Part shown: in pieces, positions 34,216 to 43,728 of the stretch | How positions within the stretch are numbered: the stretch's first letter is position 1 | Layout of the letters: each line of letters opens with the position of its first letter | DNA from: Paenibacillus barcinonensis | GTDB lineage: Bacteria; Bacillota; Bacilli; Paenibacillales; Paenibacillaceae | Reading direction: 5' to 3' | Assembly (NCBI RefSeq): GCF_003217495.1 | Contig: NZ_QJSW01000023.1 | Location: forward strand, 20,275 to 84,274 | DNA length: 64,000 nt | Program-made: the position numbers and the translations under genes | The notes under the pieces: model-generated | The model's input: the letters and a program-made list of their open reading frames with translations, nothing else | What the model was told of the DNA's origin: nothing | Database searches by the model: none

Positions 34216-35829
34216 ATGAGTAAGATTCAAAGAATAGGGTTGCTTGCTCTCATATCCATGCTGGCTGTTCTGGTGCTGACTGCTTGCGGTACCAATCAAG
34301 ATTCAACGACTTCATCATCATCCAATGCCGCAGAGAATGTGGGGAAATCCTCTGGAGCAGATGCAAGTGGTACAGGTGCAGCAGGCCAGAAATCACATCT
34401 GAATGTGGCGTTGTTCTGGTTGGGAAGCAGCCTTGATCCTGCCGAGGAGTGGAACGGGTGGACGCTGGCACGGGCTGCAATAGGCGAGACGCTGATTCAG
34501 TTCGATGAGCATATGAAGATGGTTCCCAAGCTGGCGGACAAGTGGGAGCGAATCGACGATACAACGTGGCATTTCCACATTCGTGAGGGTGTTACATTCC
34601 ATAATGGCAATCCGGTGACTGCTGATGCGGTAAAAAAATCAATCGAACGCTCCCTCTCCTTAAACGAGAGAGGTCCATCGACACTGCCAATCGCGTCCAT
34701 GACAGCCAAGGGTCAGGAGCTGACAATTCAAACTACCGAGCCGGATGCCTCCCTGCTAGGCAACATTGCCGAGCCGTTGTTCATTATCGTTGATACAAGT
34801 GCAGACACGTCGAAGTTTAAGAGTGAGCCGATTGCGACTGGGCCGTTCATGGTTACAGGATATACACCGGATCAGGAGATCAAGGTCAAAAAGTACGATG
34901 GCTACTGGGGCGGTGCGGCTGATCTGGACACCATGACCTTGAAGTATATCAAGGATGACAGCACACGCGCGCTGGCACTGCAATCGGGAGAGATTGATGT
35001 GGCCAGTAATATAGGCCGTAGCAGCATGTCTCTTTTTCAGGACAAGACACAATATACGATAGATGAAATTCCCAGCCTGCGCACACAGTTCGTATGGTTT
35101 AATACAACGCATCCACTGTTAAGTGATGTGAAGGTTCGCCGTGCTATCTCTTATGGGATTGATCGGGAAATGTATGCAAGTACGTTAGTTGGCGGACAGG
35201 CTGCCAAAGGGCCATTTACATCTGCTTTGCCTTTCGGGTATGACAAGATCACCGGTTATAATTACGAGCCTGCAAAAGCAAAACAACTGCTGGATGAGGC
35301 TGGCTATAAGGATACAGACGGGGACGGTATTCGGGAGAAAAATGGCAAAAAGCTGTCGCTTCAGCTCATTCTCAATTCGGCGTATGAGTCCGATTCTATT
35401 GTGGCGACCGCAATGCAGTCCCAGCTTAAAGAGATTGGCGTTGGACTGGAGCTGACCTCATATGAGGATCTCACCGATCATCAGAAGAGCGGGAATTACG
35501 ATCTTGCTCTGACGAGCATTAACACAGGCATTACGGGTGATCCGCAGTACATACTCGACTTTTATTTCAAGACCGGGGCAGAGTGGAATATTGGCGGGTA
35601 CAGTAATCCGAAGCTGGATGACATTATTCAGCGACTTCATTCACAGTTTGACGTGGAGAAACGCTACGCCCTTGCAGCAGAAGCTCAGCAGCTCATTCTG
35701 AACGATGCCGCGTATATGTTTGTGACCTATACGCCGATTAATATTGTTAGCAAAAGTAATGTGAAGGGTGCAACGATGTACCCGATTGACTTCTATTTGC
35801 TGGATCGCAATATCAAGGTTGAACAGTGA
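34216..35829 (+). CDS. Extracellular solute-binding lipoprotein, family 5 (NikA/OppA type)
   Basis: 537 residues. Signal peptide with lipobox LTAC (Cys at about residue 24), a Ser/Ala/Gly-rich linker, then an SBP family 5 domain: WTLARAAIGETLIQFDEHMK, the signature GVTFHNGNPVTADAVKKSIE, and VRRAISYGIDREMYA. Short N-terminal lobe insert compared with OppA, nearer NikA in size. GGAAGG precedes the ATG. The B12 riboswitch suggests the ligand is cobalt, free or held by a small chelator, rather than a peptide; the fold alone cannot tell. Confidence 0.9.
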   Translation: MSKIQRIGLLALISMLAVLVLTACGTNQDSTTSSSSNAAENVGKSSGADASGTGAAGQKSHLNVALFWLGSSLDPAEEWNGWTLARAAIGETLIQFDEHMKMVPKLADKWERIDDTTWHFHIREGVTFHNGNPVTADAVKKSIERSLSLNERGPSTLPIASMTAKGQELTIQTTEPDASLLGNIAEPLFIIVDTSADTSKFKSEPIATGPFMVTGYTPDQEIKVKKYDGYWGGAADLDTMTLKYIKDDSTRALALQSGEIDVASNIGRSSMSLFQDKTQYTIDEIPSLRTQFVWFNTTHPLLSDVKVRRAISYGIDREMYASTLVGGQAAKGPFTSALPFGYDKITGYNYEPAKAKQLLDEAGYKDTDGDGIREKNGKKLSLQLILNSAYESDSIVATAMQSQLKEIGVGLELTSYEDLTDHQKSGNYDLALTSINTGITGDPQYILDFYFKTGAEWNIGGYSNPKLDDIIQRLHSQFDVEKRYALAAEAQQLILNDAAYMFVTYTPINIVSKSNVKGATMYPIDFYLLDRNIKVEQ

Positions 35830-35831
35830 GG

Positions 35832-36650
35832 ATGTCTGGGCACAGGGAAGCGACAACCCTGCTTGAGGTAACGAATTTGTCTGTCAGTTATAAGGACGGT
35901 ACGGCTTCTCTGCATGAGGTTTCCTTTTCTATGAACCCGGGAGAAGTTGTTGGCATCGTAGGTGAAAGTGGTAGCGGGAAGTCTACCTTGCTCAGGGCAG
36001 TAATGGGATTGTTGCCCGCAGGCGGGAGATACACAGGCGGAGAGATTTGTTTTCAGGGCCAGATGCTGTTGGGTAACGATACCTTAGTGCAGAATTGGCA
36101 TGGGGTGCATGGTCAACGGATGGCGATGGTGTTTCAGGACAGCGGCTCATATCTGAACCCGATTCGCAGTATCGAGAGTCAGTATGTGGAGGCTATTCGT
36201 GCTCATCTTCCCATGTCCCGTAAAGAAGCTAAGGAACTGGCCGTTCGCACACTGGCGAGTATGGGTCTGGATGATCCCGAACGGGTCATGCGTGCGTATG
36301 CTTCCCAGCTTAGTGGCGGTATGAAGCAGCGCACAGCGATAGCGATGGCTGCTTCGCTCAAGCCTGAGCTGCTGCTGGCGGATGAGCCGACCAGCGCACT
36401 GGACGTTACAACCCAGAACGAAGTATTGAATCAACTGAGCAGGCTGTGTGCCGAACAGGGAACAGGCATGATTATGGTGACACACAATATGGCTGTGGCG
36501 GCTCATATGGCTGATCGCATCGGTGTGATGTTGAACGGCAAGCTGGTGGAGCTAGGAGACACGTTGGACGTTATATCGGCTCCTTTACATGAATACACGC
36601 GTAAACTGCTGAATGCTGTACCCGAATTGGAGGGAGATATGCATGACTGA
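35832..36650 (+). CDS. ABC transporter ATP-binding protein, DppD/NikD type
   Basis: About 272 residues. Walker A VGESGSGKST, Q-loop region MVFQDSGSYLNPI, signature LSGGMKQRTAIAMA, Walker B LLLADEPTSALDV and H-loop MVTHNMAV are intact. It is shorter than typical DppD because the C-terminal oligopeptide-ABC extension with its cysteine cluster is absent, as in NikD-like proteins. ATG at 35832 or an overlapping GTG at 35826. It overlaps the next gene by eight bases. Confidence 0.9.
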   Translation: MSGHREATTLLEVTNLSVSYKDGTASLHEVSFSMNPGEVVGIVGESGSGKSTLLRAVMGLLPAGGRYTGGEICFQGQMLLGNDTLVQNWHGVHGQRMAMVFQDSGSYLNPIRSIESQYVEAIRAHLPMSRKEAKELAVRTLASMGLDDPERVMRAYASQLSGGMKQRTAIAMAASLKPELLLADEPTSALDVTTQNEVLNQLSRLCAEQGTGMIMVTHNMAVAAHMADRIGVMLNGKLVELGDTLDVISAPLHEYTRKLLNAVPELEGDMHD

Positions 36651-37488
36651 TAACCGATGGCCCATTTTGAGGTTAAATCAGGTATGCAAAACCTATGACT
36701 TGAAGGGGCAGCAGTCCATTCAGGCGCTACAAAACATAAATCTGGCTTTATATCCCGGCGAATGTCTGGGGATTGTCGGACAGAGTGGAAGCGGCAAAAG
36801 CTCACTCGCGAAATGTATAACTCAGCTGGAGCAGGTGACTTCAGGAGAAATCTGGTATCGTCAGCAAGAGGTCACTCGTCTGAAGGGTGAGAAGCTGAGG
36901 CAGATGCGAAAACAGATTCAGATGGTATTCCAGGAGCCTGCGGCGATATTTAACCCACGTATGAAGGTAGGCAGATTTATTAGCGAGCCGCTGTTGAATT
37001 ATAAATTGATGAAGCGTGAGCAGGCTATTCAGGAAATGCGGATTCTGCTGGAGCGAGTCGGTTTGTCTGCTGCGGATGCGGATAAATATCCGCATGAACT
37101 AAGCGGCGGTCAGCAGCAGCGAGCAGTGATCGCTCGTGCGATTGGTTTGCGTCCAGATGTCATTCTATATGATGAGGCTACCTCGGCGCTTGACGTTTCC
37201 ATTCAGCAGCAGATTCTTGATTTGTTGGTTGAGCTGCGGAGGGAGACTGGAGGTGCCTCCATTTTCATCTCACATGATCTTGCGGTGGTGCAGCAGGTGA
37301 GTGACCGCATCGCTATAATGCATGAAGGAAAAGTGGTAGAGATTGTGGATAGCGCCAAGCTGACCAGTTCAGCAAATCATGGATATACGCGCAGTCTGAT
37401 GTCCTCTGCATTGTCCCTGCGAGCAGTGAGAGACAGGATGCAGATGCAGGAGCGTGTAGAGGTCATGGCGGGTCATAGGAATAGGTAG
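36643..37488 (+). CDS. ABC transporter ATP-binding protein, DppF/NikE type
   Basis: About 281 residues. Walker A GIVGQSGSGKSSLAK, Q-loop VFQEPAAIFNPRM, signature LSGGQQQRAVIARA, Walker B VILYDEATSALDVSI and H-loop FISHDLAVVQQV. GGAGGGA lies seven bases before the ATG at 36643, which is better than the frame's first ATG at 36613. Last gene of the riboswitch operon and partner ATPase of the preceding gene. Confidence 0.9.
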   Translation: MTDNRWPILRLNQVCKTYDLKGQQSIQALQNINLALYPGECLGIVGQSGSGKSSLAKCITQLEQVTSGEIWYRQQEVTRLKGEKLRQMRKQIQMVFQEPAAIFNPRMKVGRFISEPLLNYKLMKREQAIQEMRILLERVGLSAADADKYPHELSGGQQQRAVIARAIGLRPDVILYDEATSALDVSIQQQILDLLVELRRETGGASIFISHDLAVVQQVSDRIAIMHEGKVVEIVDSAKLTSSANHGYTRSLMSSALSLRAVRDRMQMQERVEVMAGHRNR

Positions 37489-37514
37489 AAGGATGATGTA
37501 ATAGATATACGAGC

Positions 37515-37572
37515 ACAGGGTTATCTGGAGTGAATTCATGAGTTGCCATGAAATCATTCTGGATAACCCTGT
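37515..37572. terminator. Hairpin between convergent operons
   Basis: ACAGGGTTATC (37515-37525) pairs with GATAACCCTGT (37562-37572), with further pairing inside. A weak TTGTTGTG tail follows. It separates the ABC operon from the minus-strand secreted-protein gene. Confidence 0.55.
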
Positions 37573-37598
37573 TGTTGTGTAAGGAACTCTGATGTCCG

Positions 37599-40500
37599 TT
37601 AATGTGGCGCCTGAGCCTGGAAGTCGCTGCGACTTGACTGGCTGGCATCATAGAAGAGAATATCGCCATCCCTGAGCGGCCAGCTGCTGCCGTTGCTGTT
37701 GGCAGGTGAGCGATGAAACCCCTCCAATTGCCACTGATTCATGAGTGGAGCATGTATATATTGGAGATGTGGTGCCGCAGTATTCCCGTTGCGTACACTT
37801 TCGATATTAAAGTTAACGATAATGTAGCCATTTTTTAAAAAGATCGTGGACTTTTCATCTAATGAACTTTTTCTGGACAGGGCTTCCAGATTAGTGCCTT
37901 TCGGTACAGCGTACACATCAGCTGGCAGACTGTACTCTCCGTACCACCGCTGAATCGCGGCGTTGACCCGGTCCGCACTGACGCTGGCAGGCAGGTTTGT
38001 CTTGGGTCCAATAAGGGTACGAATTGGAGCTGTAAGGATCATCCAGTTGTAGCGTCCTGTCCATGTTTTTTGGTGTGACGTCTGGGCGACCACCTGCACC
38101 ATATGCTCCGCTAACGATTTCCGTCTGCGTTCGTCTGCGGAGAGTTCATAAGTATATTCGTAACGTGCCGCATCACTCAACTCTATGCCGGGTACATTAC
38201 GAAGCCGTGAGTTCAGAACGACATAACGTTTCTCCAAATCCTGCGCTGAACCAATTTGAATAAGACGCTCCTGCCCCCGATGATAATAGAGATCCACATC
38301 CTCACGCGAAGACCCGTCCCTGCTTATAAAGGAAAACGTGGGTGTAACTCGAATGCCATCCATTTTGCCAAACATATTGCCCTTTGTTTTGAGATCAAAC
38401 TTGAAGTGATAACCTGTTTTCACAGCGACGTTCCCAAAACCCTGTACAGGGTGACTTCCGGGACGGACTGGCAGCACAAAGGGTGCAAAAGGGCTTCTGG
38501 GGTCACCATCAATGTTGCGAAATCCTGTCCAATAGCTATTGCCCGTATGCTCGGGACTGCCAGGTATTCGCCGAAATACACGTTCCCAATTGTAGTCGGA
38601 GATGTCGGTAACATGAAAATCATACAATCTGCCAATCACATCTACGGATATTCTGTCACTTGCCGTATGGTGCACCAGATTGGTGTTGGCATCGGGCTGC
38701 CCTGTATAATTGGCCGGAGCGTTCTCGGCTATATTGCGAAACTCAATCGTATATTTCCCTTCATCTACCCATACGGGAAGATAGAAGCTTGTGTCCAATT
38801 GCTGTACGGGGATATCGATCCACGTATGGGATGGAATGAAACGTGACCGGTCAGCCGTATATACATCAAACGGGAACAACACCTGTTTCGTTCTGAAATA
38901 TTGGGCATAGTCCCTGTTTCCATATCCGGGATAACTGGCGGCGTCCAGATGCTGCCCCGTTGTAGGGACGCGTACGATGAATTCACGCTCCAGAATAAGT
39001 GCAGCAAGGGTGGGATCGGGTACTGTTTTCTGATTATGCGGTTGATCGTCTGATACCCACGCATAATTGACGACAGGAGTATGTACGGTAACCGTGTTGA
39101 TGCCATTGATTGGAAACACCTTGCTCATTCCACCGTTCACATTGCCTGACAGCAGGTCATAATAGATTTGGCCTGAGCTTTCGGTATTTGCTTTGTTAAG
39201 CAGGGAACTGCTTATTCGATGATTAGGTGTGTACAAGACGTCTCGTCCAATCATGGAAGGCGGCGGGATGTCAGCTGGTGTCGGGCCATCTTTGGTGGTT
39301 TCCGCATCGTTCATAATGGTGACATTGTTAAATTTCACTAAGTCATTCTTCACAGTGCTCTGAGGTGTATTGGCTTCAGCCTTCCCCTTTAATAAGTCTG
39401 AATCATCAGGTACATCCGGTGGCGAATCCAACCCGCCTGTTAGTTTGGTTGGTGTGTAAGATATAGCCATGCTTTGCCCAGGCCTCACATGGCTTTCAAC
39501 AGAGGAATCGTTTCTGGATTCAAGCACAGGTGCAACATAACCGGATGGATTCATCGTAATGGTCTCACCTGGCAGAGCATAATTCTTCATCATAGCTTTG
39601 CCGATTCTGTAAACTTCAAGATTACTGATGACCCAGTAGGAATAATCTCTGGTAATCTGGAAGCTGTATGGCTTCGTTACCGTATCGTTTCTGGGCACAG
39701 GAGTGCCATCCCTGCAACCTTGGGCATTGCATATCTGGGGTCCGGGTACAGTCCATTCTCTATCATAGGAGATGGTGATGCTGCAGTCATAGGTAACTTT
39801 ACCTCTCATTTTCGTCCAGGCTTGTTTGAACAGATAATGATTAGCGAAAGCATTAGTGTAAAGAGACTCGGACGTTGGAATTCCTTTCAACACATCGAAT
39901 ATTTCATTATCTCTGTTATCCGATTTTATAACACCTGTAGCATTAGGTTCGAGGTGGCTCATGTTCATCGTTGCACCTGAAGTGGGTGCTTCAATACTTG
40001 GGGTACAGCCGCCTTTACCACCGCTATCGCCACCCTCGTTTTGTTCGTCATCCTCACCACCGGTTCCCTGTTCAACGCTGATGGCTGTTCGGGTAGTTAA
40101 CTCAAATCCATCCTTCTTCCACAAAACGGTGATATATGTCGTTCCTCTGCTAATCGCCTGTACCTGTCCTGAGCTACTCACGGTTGCCACTGCAGGATTG
40201 GAGGACTCCCATGTGGTCGTTCCTCCGCTGCCCGTGTTCACATTGGTTTCAGCACCAAAGCTGCCATCCCCAGTCTTGGTTTTAACTGTAGCCTGAAGCT
40301 GTTTCGTCTGATTTAAGCCAATTTGTCCCCCAGGAGTAAGGTTGATTTCTTTGGTGATTTCGGCGTTAGCTCGCCAATAAATATCGGTATTAAATACGTA
40401 ATCAGCAGAGTATTTTGGGGGATTATAGGGCCTGTACTCAATAGGCTCAATGACTCCACCAATCTGTGCAGTAAATCTAACTTCTCTACCAGAGAAAGAT

Positions 40501-40979
40501 TCTACACTTACTAGAATAGGTCTACCAGGACGATAATGAGCGATATCATCCATATAGATGGGTTTTATAGAAGAATTAGAAAGAGTGCTGCTAGTATATG
40601 TATTTCCTAAGCTATCTTTAAAAGATGTAGGCTGATAACTAGGCTCTTCCAAAGAGAGTCTAACACATACTAAAGACGATACAGGCTTGTTAGTTGAATG
40701 AATATTTGATAACTCTTGACCATTACATTCGCCTTCAACTTTCCACTTTAGGTTATCTTGTTGGTATATATAAACTCCAACATTAGTCGTTCCTTTACCT
40801 TCTACAGGAGTTAATTTTTTCTGTGATTTAGCTGGTGTTGAGGGTTCAAAGTGTGTAGCCTCCAAGATAGATTTTGTGCCTGGTCCGCCTCCAGCAAAAG
40901 CATCGTGAGCTGGAAATAATAAAATGCAGGCCGTCGTGAAAGATAAGAAAGACTTTCTGAAGAGTGAGCCTACGTTCAA
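37599..40979 (-). CDS. Large secreted protein with Ig-like (Big_2) domain, unknown function
   Basis: 1,126 residues. A TTG start at 40979 sits behind a strong AAAGGAGG. Signal peptide: residues 1-28, ending AHDAFA. Residues 30-190 are an unfamiliar N-terminal domain. Residues 195-285 look like a bacterial Ig-like Big_2 domain (TWESSNPAVATVSSSGQVQA, RGTTYITVLWKKDGF). An acidic Gly/Glu/Asp linker follows, then about 800 residues of beta-rich sequence I cannot assign. No SLH or sortase motif of its own. The gene lies 23 bases after the SLH protein gene, so the two are co-transcribed and may form a cell-surface pair. The DNA of the N-terminal third is AT-rich (30-38% G+C in sampled lines), the rest normal. 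Confidence 0.8.
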   Translation of the reverse strand: MNVGSLFRKSFLSFTTACILLFPAHDAFAGGGPGTKSILEATHFEPSTPAKSQKKLTPVEGKGTTNVGVYIYQQDNLKWKVEGECNGQELSNIHSTNKPVSSLVCVRLSLEEPSYQPTSFKDSLGNTYTSSTLSNSSIKPIYMDDIAHYRPGRPILVSVESFSGREVRFTAQIGGVIEPIEYRPYNPPKYSADYVFNTDIYWRANAEITKEINLTPGGQIGLNQTKQLQATVKTKTGDGSFGAETNVNTGSGGTTTWESSNPAVATVSSSGQVQAISRGTTYITVLWKKDGFELTTRTAISVEQGTGGEDDEQNEGGDSGGKGGCTPSIEAPTSGATMNMSHLEPNATGVIKSDNRDNEIFDVLKGIPTSESLYTNAFANHYLFKQAWTKMRGKVTYDCSITISYDREWTVPGPQICNAQGCRDGTPVPRNDTVTKPYSFQITRDYSYWVISNLEVYRIGKAMMKNYALPGETITMNPSGYVAPVLESRNDSSVESHVRPGQSMAISYTPTKLTGGLDSPPDVPDDSDLLKGKAEANTPQSTVKNDLVKFNNVTIMNDAETTKDGPTPADIPPPSMIGRDVLYTPNHRISSSLLNKANTESSGQIYYDLLSGNVNGGMSKVFPINGINTVTVHTPVVNYAWVSDDQPHNQKTVPDPTLAALILEREFIVRVPTTGQHLDAASYPGYGNRDYAQYFRTKQVLFPFDVYTADRSRFIPSHTWIDIPVQQLDTSFYLPVWVDEGKYTIEFRNIAENAPANYTGQPDANTNLVHHTASDRISVDVIGRLYDFHVTDISDYNWERVFRRIPGSPEHTGNSYWTGFRNIDGDPRSPFAPFVLPVRPGSHPVQGFGNVAVKTGYHFKFDLKTKGNMFGKMDGIRVTPTFSFISRDGSSREDVDLYYHRGQERLIQIGSAQDLEKRYVVLNSRLRNVPGIELSDAARYEYTYELSADERRRKSLAEHMVQVVAQTSHQKTWTGRYNWMILTAPIRTLIGPKTNLPASVSADRVNAAIQRWYGEYSLPADVYAVPKGTNLEALSRKSSLDEKSTIFLKNGYIIVNFNIESVRNGNTAAPHLQYIHAPLMNQWQLEGFHRSPANSNGSSWPLRDGDILFYDASQSSRSDFQAQAPH

Positions 40980-41002
40980 AAAAATAATCCTCCTTTAATA
41001 GG

Positions 41003-42280
41003 TTAATTGGGAACTATAAAAAAATCTGTACCATCTTTTAGAGTAAGATGAACTTCGGGATTAAGCGTTTTATCAAAGTGTAGTAAACCTTCTCCCCAGT
41101 AGCCTGGATTCTTTAGAACAAAAAATCCTTTAGAGCTAAGTAAACTATTGATGTGAGGCACTGCATAGTCTTTAAATGCTTTGCTACTAGGTGATGTTAA
41201 CGGATTTATTGTTGGAGAGCTAAAGAGGCTTCCAGCCTGCAAGCGATTCATAGAGTTAATAATGTTGAAATCATATTCTATAAAAGAGTAGTAAGCTCCT
41301 CGAAGTAGCTTATCTTTTTCATCAACGAATGCAGGATAATAAATGCTCCTTTCTTTTTCTTTAACATAAGGGTTGATAATAATCCAATTTTTTATCTTGG
41401 CTGTAGCATATTTAGTTACAGTCACCAATTCCTGATTCCTAACTTTTGAAAAATCACCAGTTATCTTACTGTAGTCGTAGGACTCAGAAAACTTTTCAGG
41501 TCCTGGTTTCTGATATCTAGGTGCAATCACACTCAAATTAGTTCCCGTCAAGCCCACCTGTCGCAGTTCGTTCAATCCCTGAATATCTGCCGGCTTTGTT
41601 TTGGCAACGGACGCGTACCGGGCAATCAATACAGCAACCTCGGCACGGGTTGTGGTGCGGTTCACCCCAAAGGTCTTATCATTAGCAACGCTCATGAGTC
41701 CTGTCCCGAGAGCAACAGCGACGGCATTTTTTTGTGAAGCTGCCAGCGTGCCTGTAAAATATTCCTTCGCAGGGATTACGGTGTTGGTGACATCGGAGAG
41801 AGCCTGTCCATAGTCTGAATTCACCACACGTAGTCCTTGTGTCAGCCAGTTAGCCATTTCACCTCGACTCAGTGGAGCCTGAGCATCCAGTTTACCCTTG
41901 TAGCTGGAAGGATCAATAAAACCTTTTGCTATAGCTGTAGACACGCCGTTCTTGGCCCACTCTGGCACATCGGTGAACGGATTTGGTGCAGGCGTCTGCA
42001 GCTCCGGCTGATCAGACAAACGCGCTAAAATACTGGCCATCTCCGCTTTGGTCACCGGAGCTCCTGGTTTGAATGTGCCGTCGGCATATCCCTTGAAATA
42101 GCCTTGCTCTACGGCCGAATCAATAGCTGAGGATGCCCAGTGGGCCGTGGGTACATCCTTGAAGGTGCTTGCGCCGTGCGCTGCTTTTACAGAACTGGAG
42201 CCTACTATGCCTGCAACTCCTGCAATCGCCCCTGTCAATAGAGCGAATGTGGTTAAACTAGAAATGATCTTTTTTCTCAT
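41003..42280 (-). CDS. S-layer homology (SLH) domain surface protein
   Basis: About 425 residues. Signal peptide (MRKKIISSLTTFALLTGAIA...), then three SLH domains over roughly residues 35-230: FKDVPTAHWASSAIDSAVEQ with YADGTFKPGAPVTKAEMASI, then FTDVPEWAKNGVSTAIAKGF, then a third ending TTTRAEVAVLIARYASV. SLH domains bind pyruvylated secondary cell-wall polymer. The last 180 residues are an unknown domain rich in Tyr, Phe, Lys and Asn and encoded by AT-rich DNA, unlike the SLH half. ATG at 42280 follows GAGGGG. It is probably the wall anchor for the secreted protein encoded next. Confidence 0.9.
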   Translation of the reverse strand: MRKKIISSLTTFALLTGAIAGVAGIVGSSSVKAAHGASTFKDVPTAHWASSAIDSAVEQGYFKGYADGTFKPGAPVTKAEMASILARLSDQPELQTPAPNPFTDVPEWAKNGVSTAIAKGFIDPSSYKGKLDAQAPLSRGEMANWLTQGLRVVNSDYGQALSDVTNTVIPAKEYFTGTLAASQKNAVAVALGTGLMSVANDKTFGVNRTTTRAEVAVLIARYASVAKTKPADIQGLNELRQVGLTGTNLSVIAPRYQKPGPEKFSESYDYSKITGDFSKVRNQELVTVTKYATAKIKNWIIINPYVKEKERSIYYPAFVDEKDKLLRGAYYSFIEYDFNIINSMNRLQAGSLFSSPTINPLTSPSSKAFKDYAVPHINSLLSSKGFFVLKNPGYWGEGLLHFDKTLNPEVHLTLKDGTDFFIVPN

Positions 42281-42616
42281 GAATCTTACCCCTCTCAATA
42301 ATTGATGTTATCGTTGTTATGTAGTGTTAAGAACTTCTGATGCTAAATTTGTAATAATAATCAATATTCTACCATGTATATCTAATTTATTGGTGTGAAT
42401 TATCAACGAGCTGCTCCTCCTTTCCAGGTTCATTAGCCAATGCTACAGACGAATACACCTTCAAAAACAACAAAAAAGGCCATGAATCCGCAGATTCATA
42501 GCCTTATGCTTTAAGGTCCGAAACAAAGCTTATGTAGTTGATGCATTAATACATAAATAATACTCCATTCCCAAACATTTGAAAACCCCTTGTGTACGTA
42601 ATTGTAAAAAATATAG
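42281..42616. other. Non-coding gap between the SLH gene and csaA
   Basis: 336 bases with no convincing gene. The left part (42281-42420) is AT-rich and must hold the promoter of the SLH operon, but no clear -35/-10 pair stands out. The right part holds the csaA terminator described separately. A short reverse frame here only extends antisense into csaA. Confidence 0.6.
42472..42505 (-). terminator. Terminator of csaA
   Basis: AAGGCCATGAATC (42476-42488) pairs with GATTCATAGCCTT (42493-42505). On the minus strand the stem is followed by a T-run (CCTTTTTTG). Confidence 0.75.
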
Positions 42617-42946
42617 TCAGGCAATGGGTGTTCCATTGGGTAACGGGTGATCCGGGGAAAGCAGGACCACATCTCCCGCGCCAGGCACACCGCCGAGAAC
42701 AAGTACCTCAGAGACGAAGCCGGCAATTCGCCGCGGCGGGAAGTTAACGACGGCAACAACCTGTTTGCCAATCATCATGTCGGGTGTGTAGCGTTGGGTA
42801 ATCTGAGCACTGGAGTTTTTCAGACCAAGCTGTCCAAAATCAATTTTCATTTTAATCGCAGGAACACGCGCCTTCAGGAAGGGCTCAGCCTCCACCACGG
42901 TACCTACTCGAATGTCATGCTGTATAAACTCTTCAAAAGTAGCCAT
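42617..42946 (-). CDS. csaA: CsaA-like tRNA-binding-domain protein / export chaperone
   Basis: 109 residues, the family's usual length. It is a stand-alone tRNA-binding (OB-fold) domain: DIRVGTVVEAEPFLKARVPA, LGLKNSSAQITQRY, VVAVVNFPPRRIAGFVSEVL, and LLSPDHPLPNGTPIA at the end. B. subtilis CsaA is a homodimer that binds unfolded proteins and helps secretion, and can bind tRNA. GAGGAG precedes the ATG at 42946. Single-gene unit between two terminators. Confidence 0.93.
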   Translation of the reverse strand: MATFEEFIQHDIRVGTVVEAEPFLKARVPAIKMKIDFGQLGLKNSSAQITQRYTPDMMIGKQVVAVVNFPPRRIAGFVSEVLVLGGVPGAGDVVLLSPDHPLPNGTPIA

Positions 42947-43011
42947 AGCGTAAAACTCCTCTCAACTAACTATGCCATATAGTATAAATGAAGATTCGGT
43001 CAGAACAAATA

Positions 43012-43047
43012 AAAATCCAGATTACGCTGTATCGTAATCTGGATTTT
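43012..43047. terminator. Bidirectional terminator after udk
   Basis: AAAAATCCAGATTACG pairs with CGTAATCTGGATTTTT, giving a long perfect stem with A- and T-runs on the flanks. On the minus strand it ends the udk transcript. Confidence 0.85.
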
Positions 43048-43095
43048 TATTGAAAGGCTTTGAGGCAATGCTCCTAAGAGATGCAATGCATCCAA

Positions 43096-43728
43096 TTATG
43101 ATCTGTTCCAGTTCTCTCCCGTGAGATACTTCTCGGTAAGAATAGATAGCATCTGAATACCCACTTCATTATGCCCGCCTTCGGGGATAATGATATCGGC
43201 GTATTTTTTGGACGGCTCAATAAACGCATCATGCATCGGTTTAACTGTTTCGAGATATTGCTTGTATACGGACTGGATCGTACGTCCACGCTCTTCCATG
43301 TCCCGCAACACTCTGCGGAGAATCCGTACATCGGAGTCGGTATCCACAAATACCTTGATATCCAGAAGTGTGCGGAGGTGTTCATCAATAAGCACATGTA
43401 AACCTTCTACAATGACAATGTGGTTGGGCGCAAGTTCGATGGTTTCGCCTGTCGCACGGTTATCTATAGTGAAGTCATATACAGGAGCATAAGCGGCTTG
43501 CCCTTTTTTCAAAAGAGTAAGATGCTCAATCAGCAGGTCATTATCAAAGGCAAACGGATGATCGTAATTCGTAAGCCGACGCTGCTCAGGTGTGAGGTCT
43601 GACTGGTCCTTGTAATAGTTGTCCTGGGATATGAAGGTCACTTTACCTGATCCCAAACGTTCGATAACGGAGCGGGCGACCGTTGTTTTGCCGGAGCCAG
43701 TTCCTCCGGCGATACCAATAATGAGCAT
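43096..43728 (-). CDS. udk: Uridine kinase
   Basis: 210 residues. Phosphorylates uridine and cytidine in pyrimidine salvage. P-loop IGIAGGTGSGKTTVARSV, the substrate segment FISQDNYYKDQSDLTPEQRR with NYDHPFAFD, YDFTIDNRA and VIVEGLHVLIDEHLR are typical. Length matches the family. AGGGAGG lies a little far (about 14 bases) before the ATG. Single gene with its own terminator. Confidence 0.96.
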   Translation of the reverse strand: MLIIGIAGGTGSGKTTVARSVIERLGSGKVTFISQDNYYKDQSDLTPEQRRLTNYDHPFAFDNDLLIEHLTLLKKGQAAYAPVYDFTIDNRATGETIELAPNHIVIVEGLHVLIDEHLRTLLDIKVFVDTDSDVRILRRVLRDMEERGRTIQSVYKQYLETVKPMHDAFIEPSKKYADIIIPEGGHNEVGIQMLSILTEKYLTGENWNRS

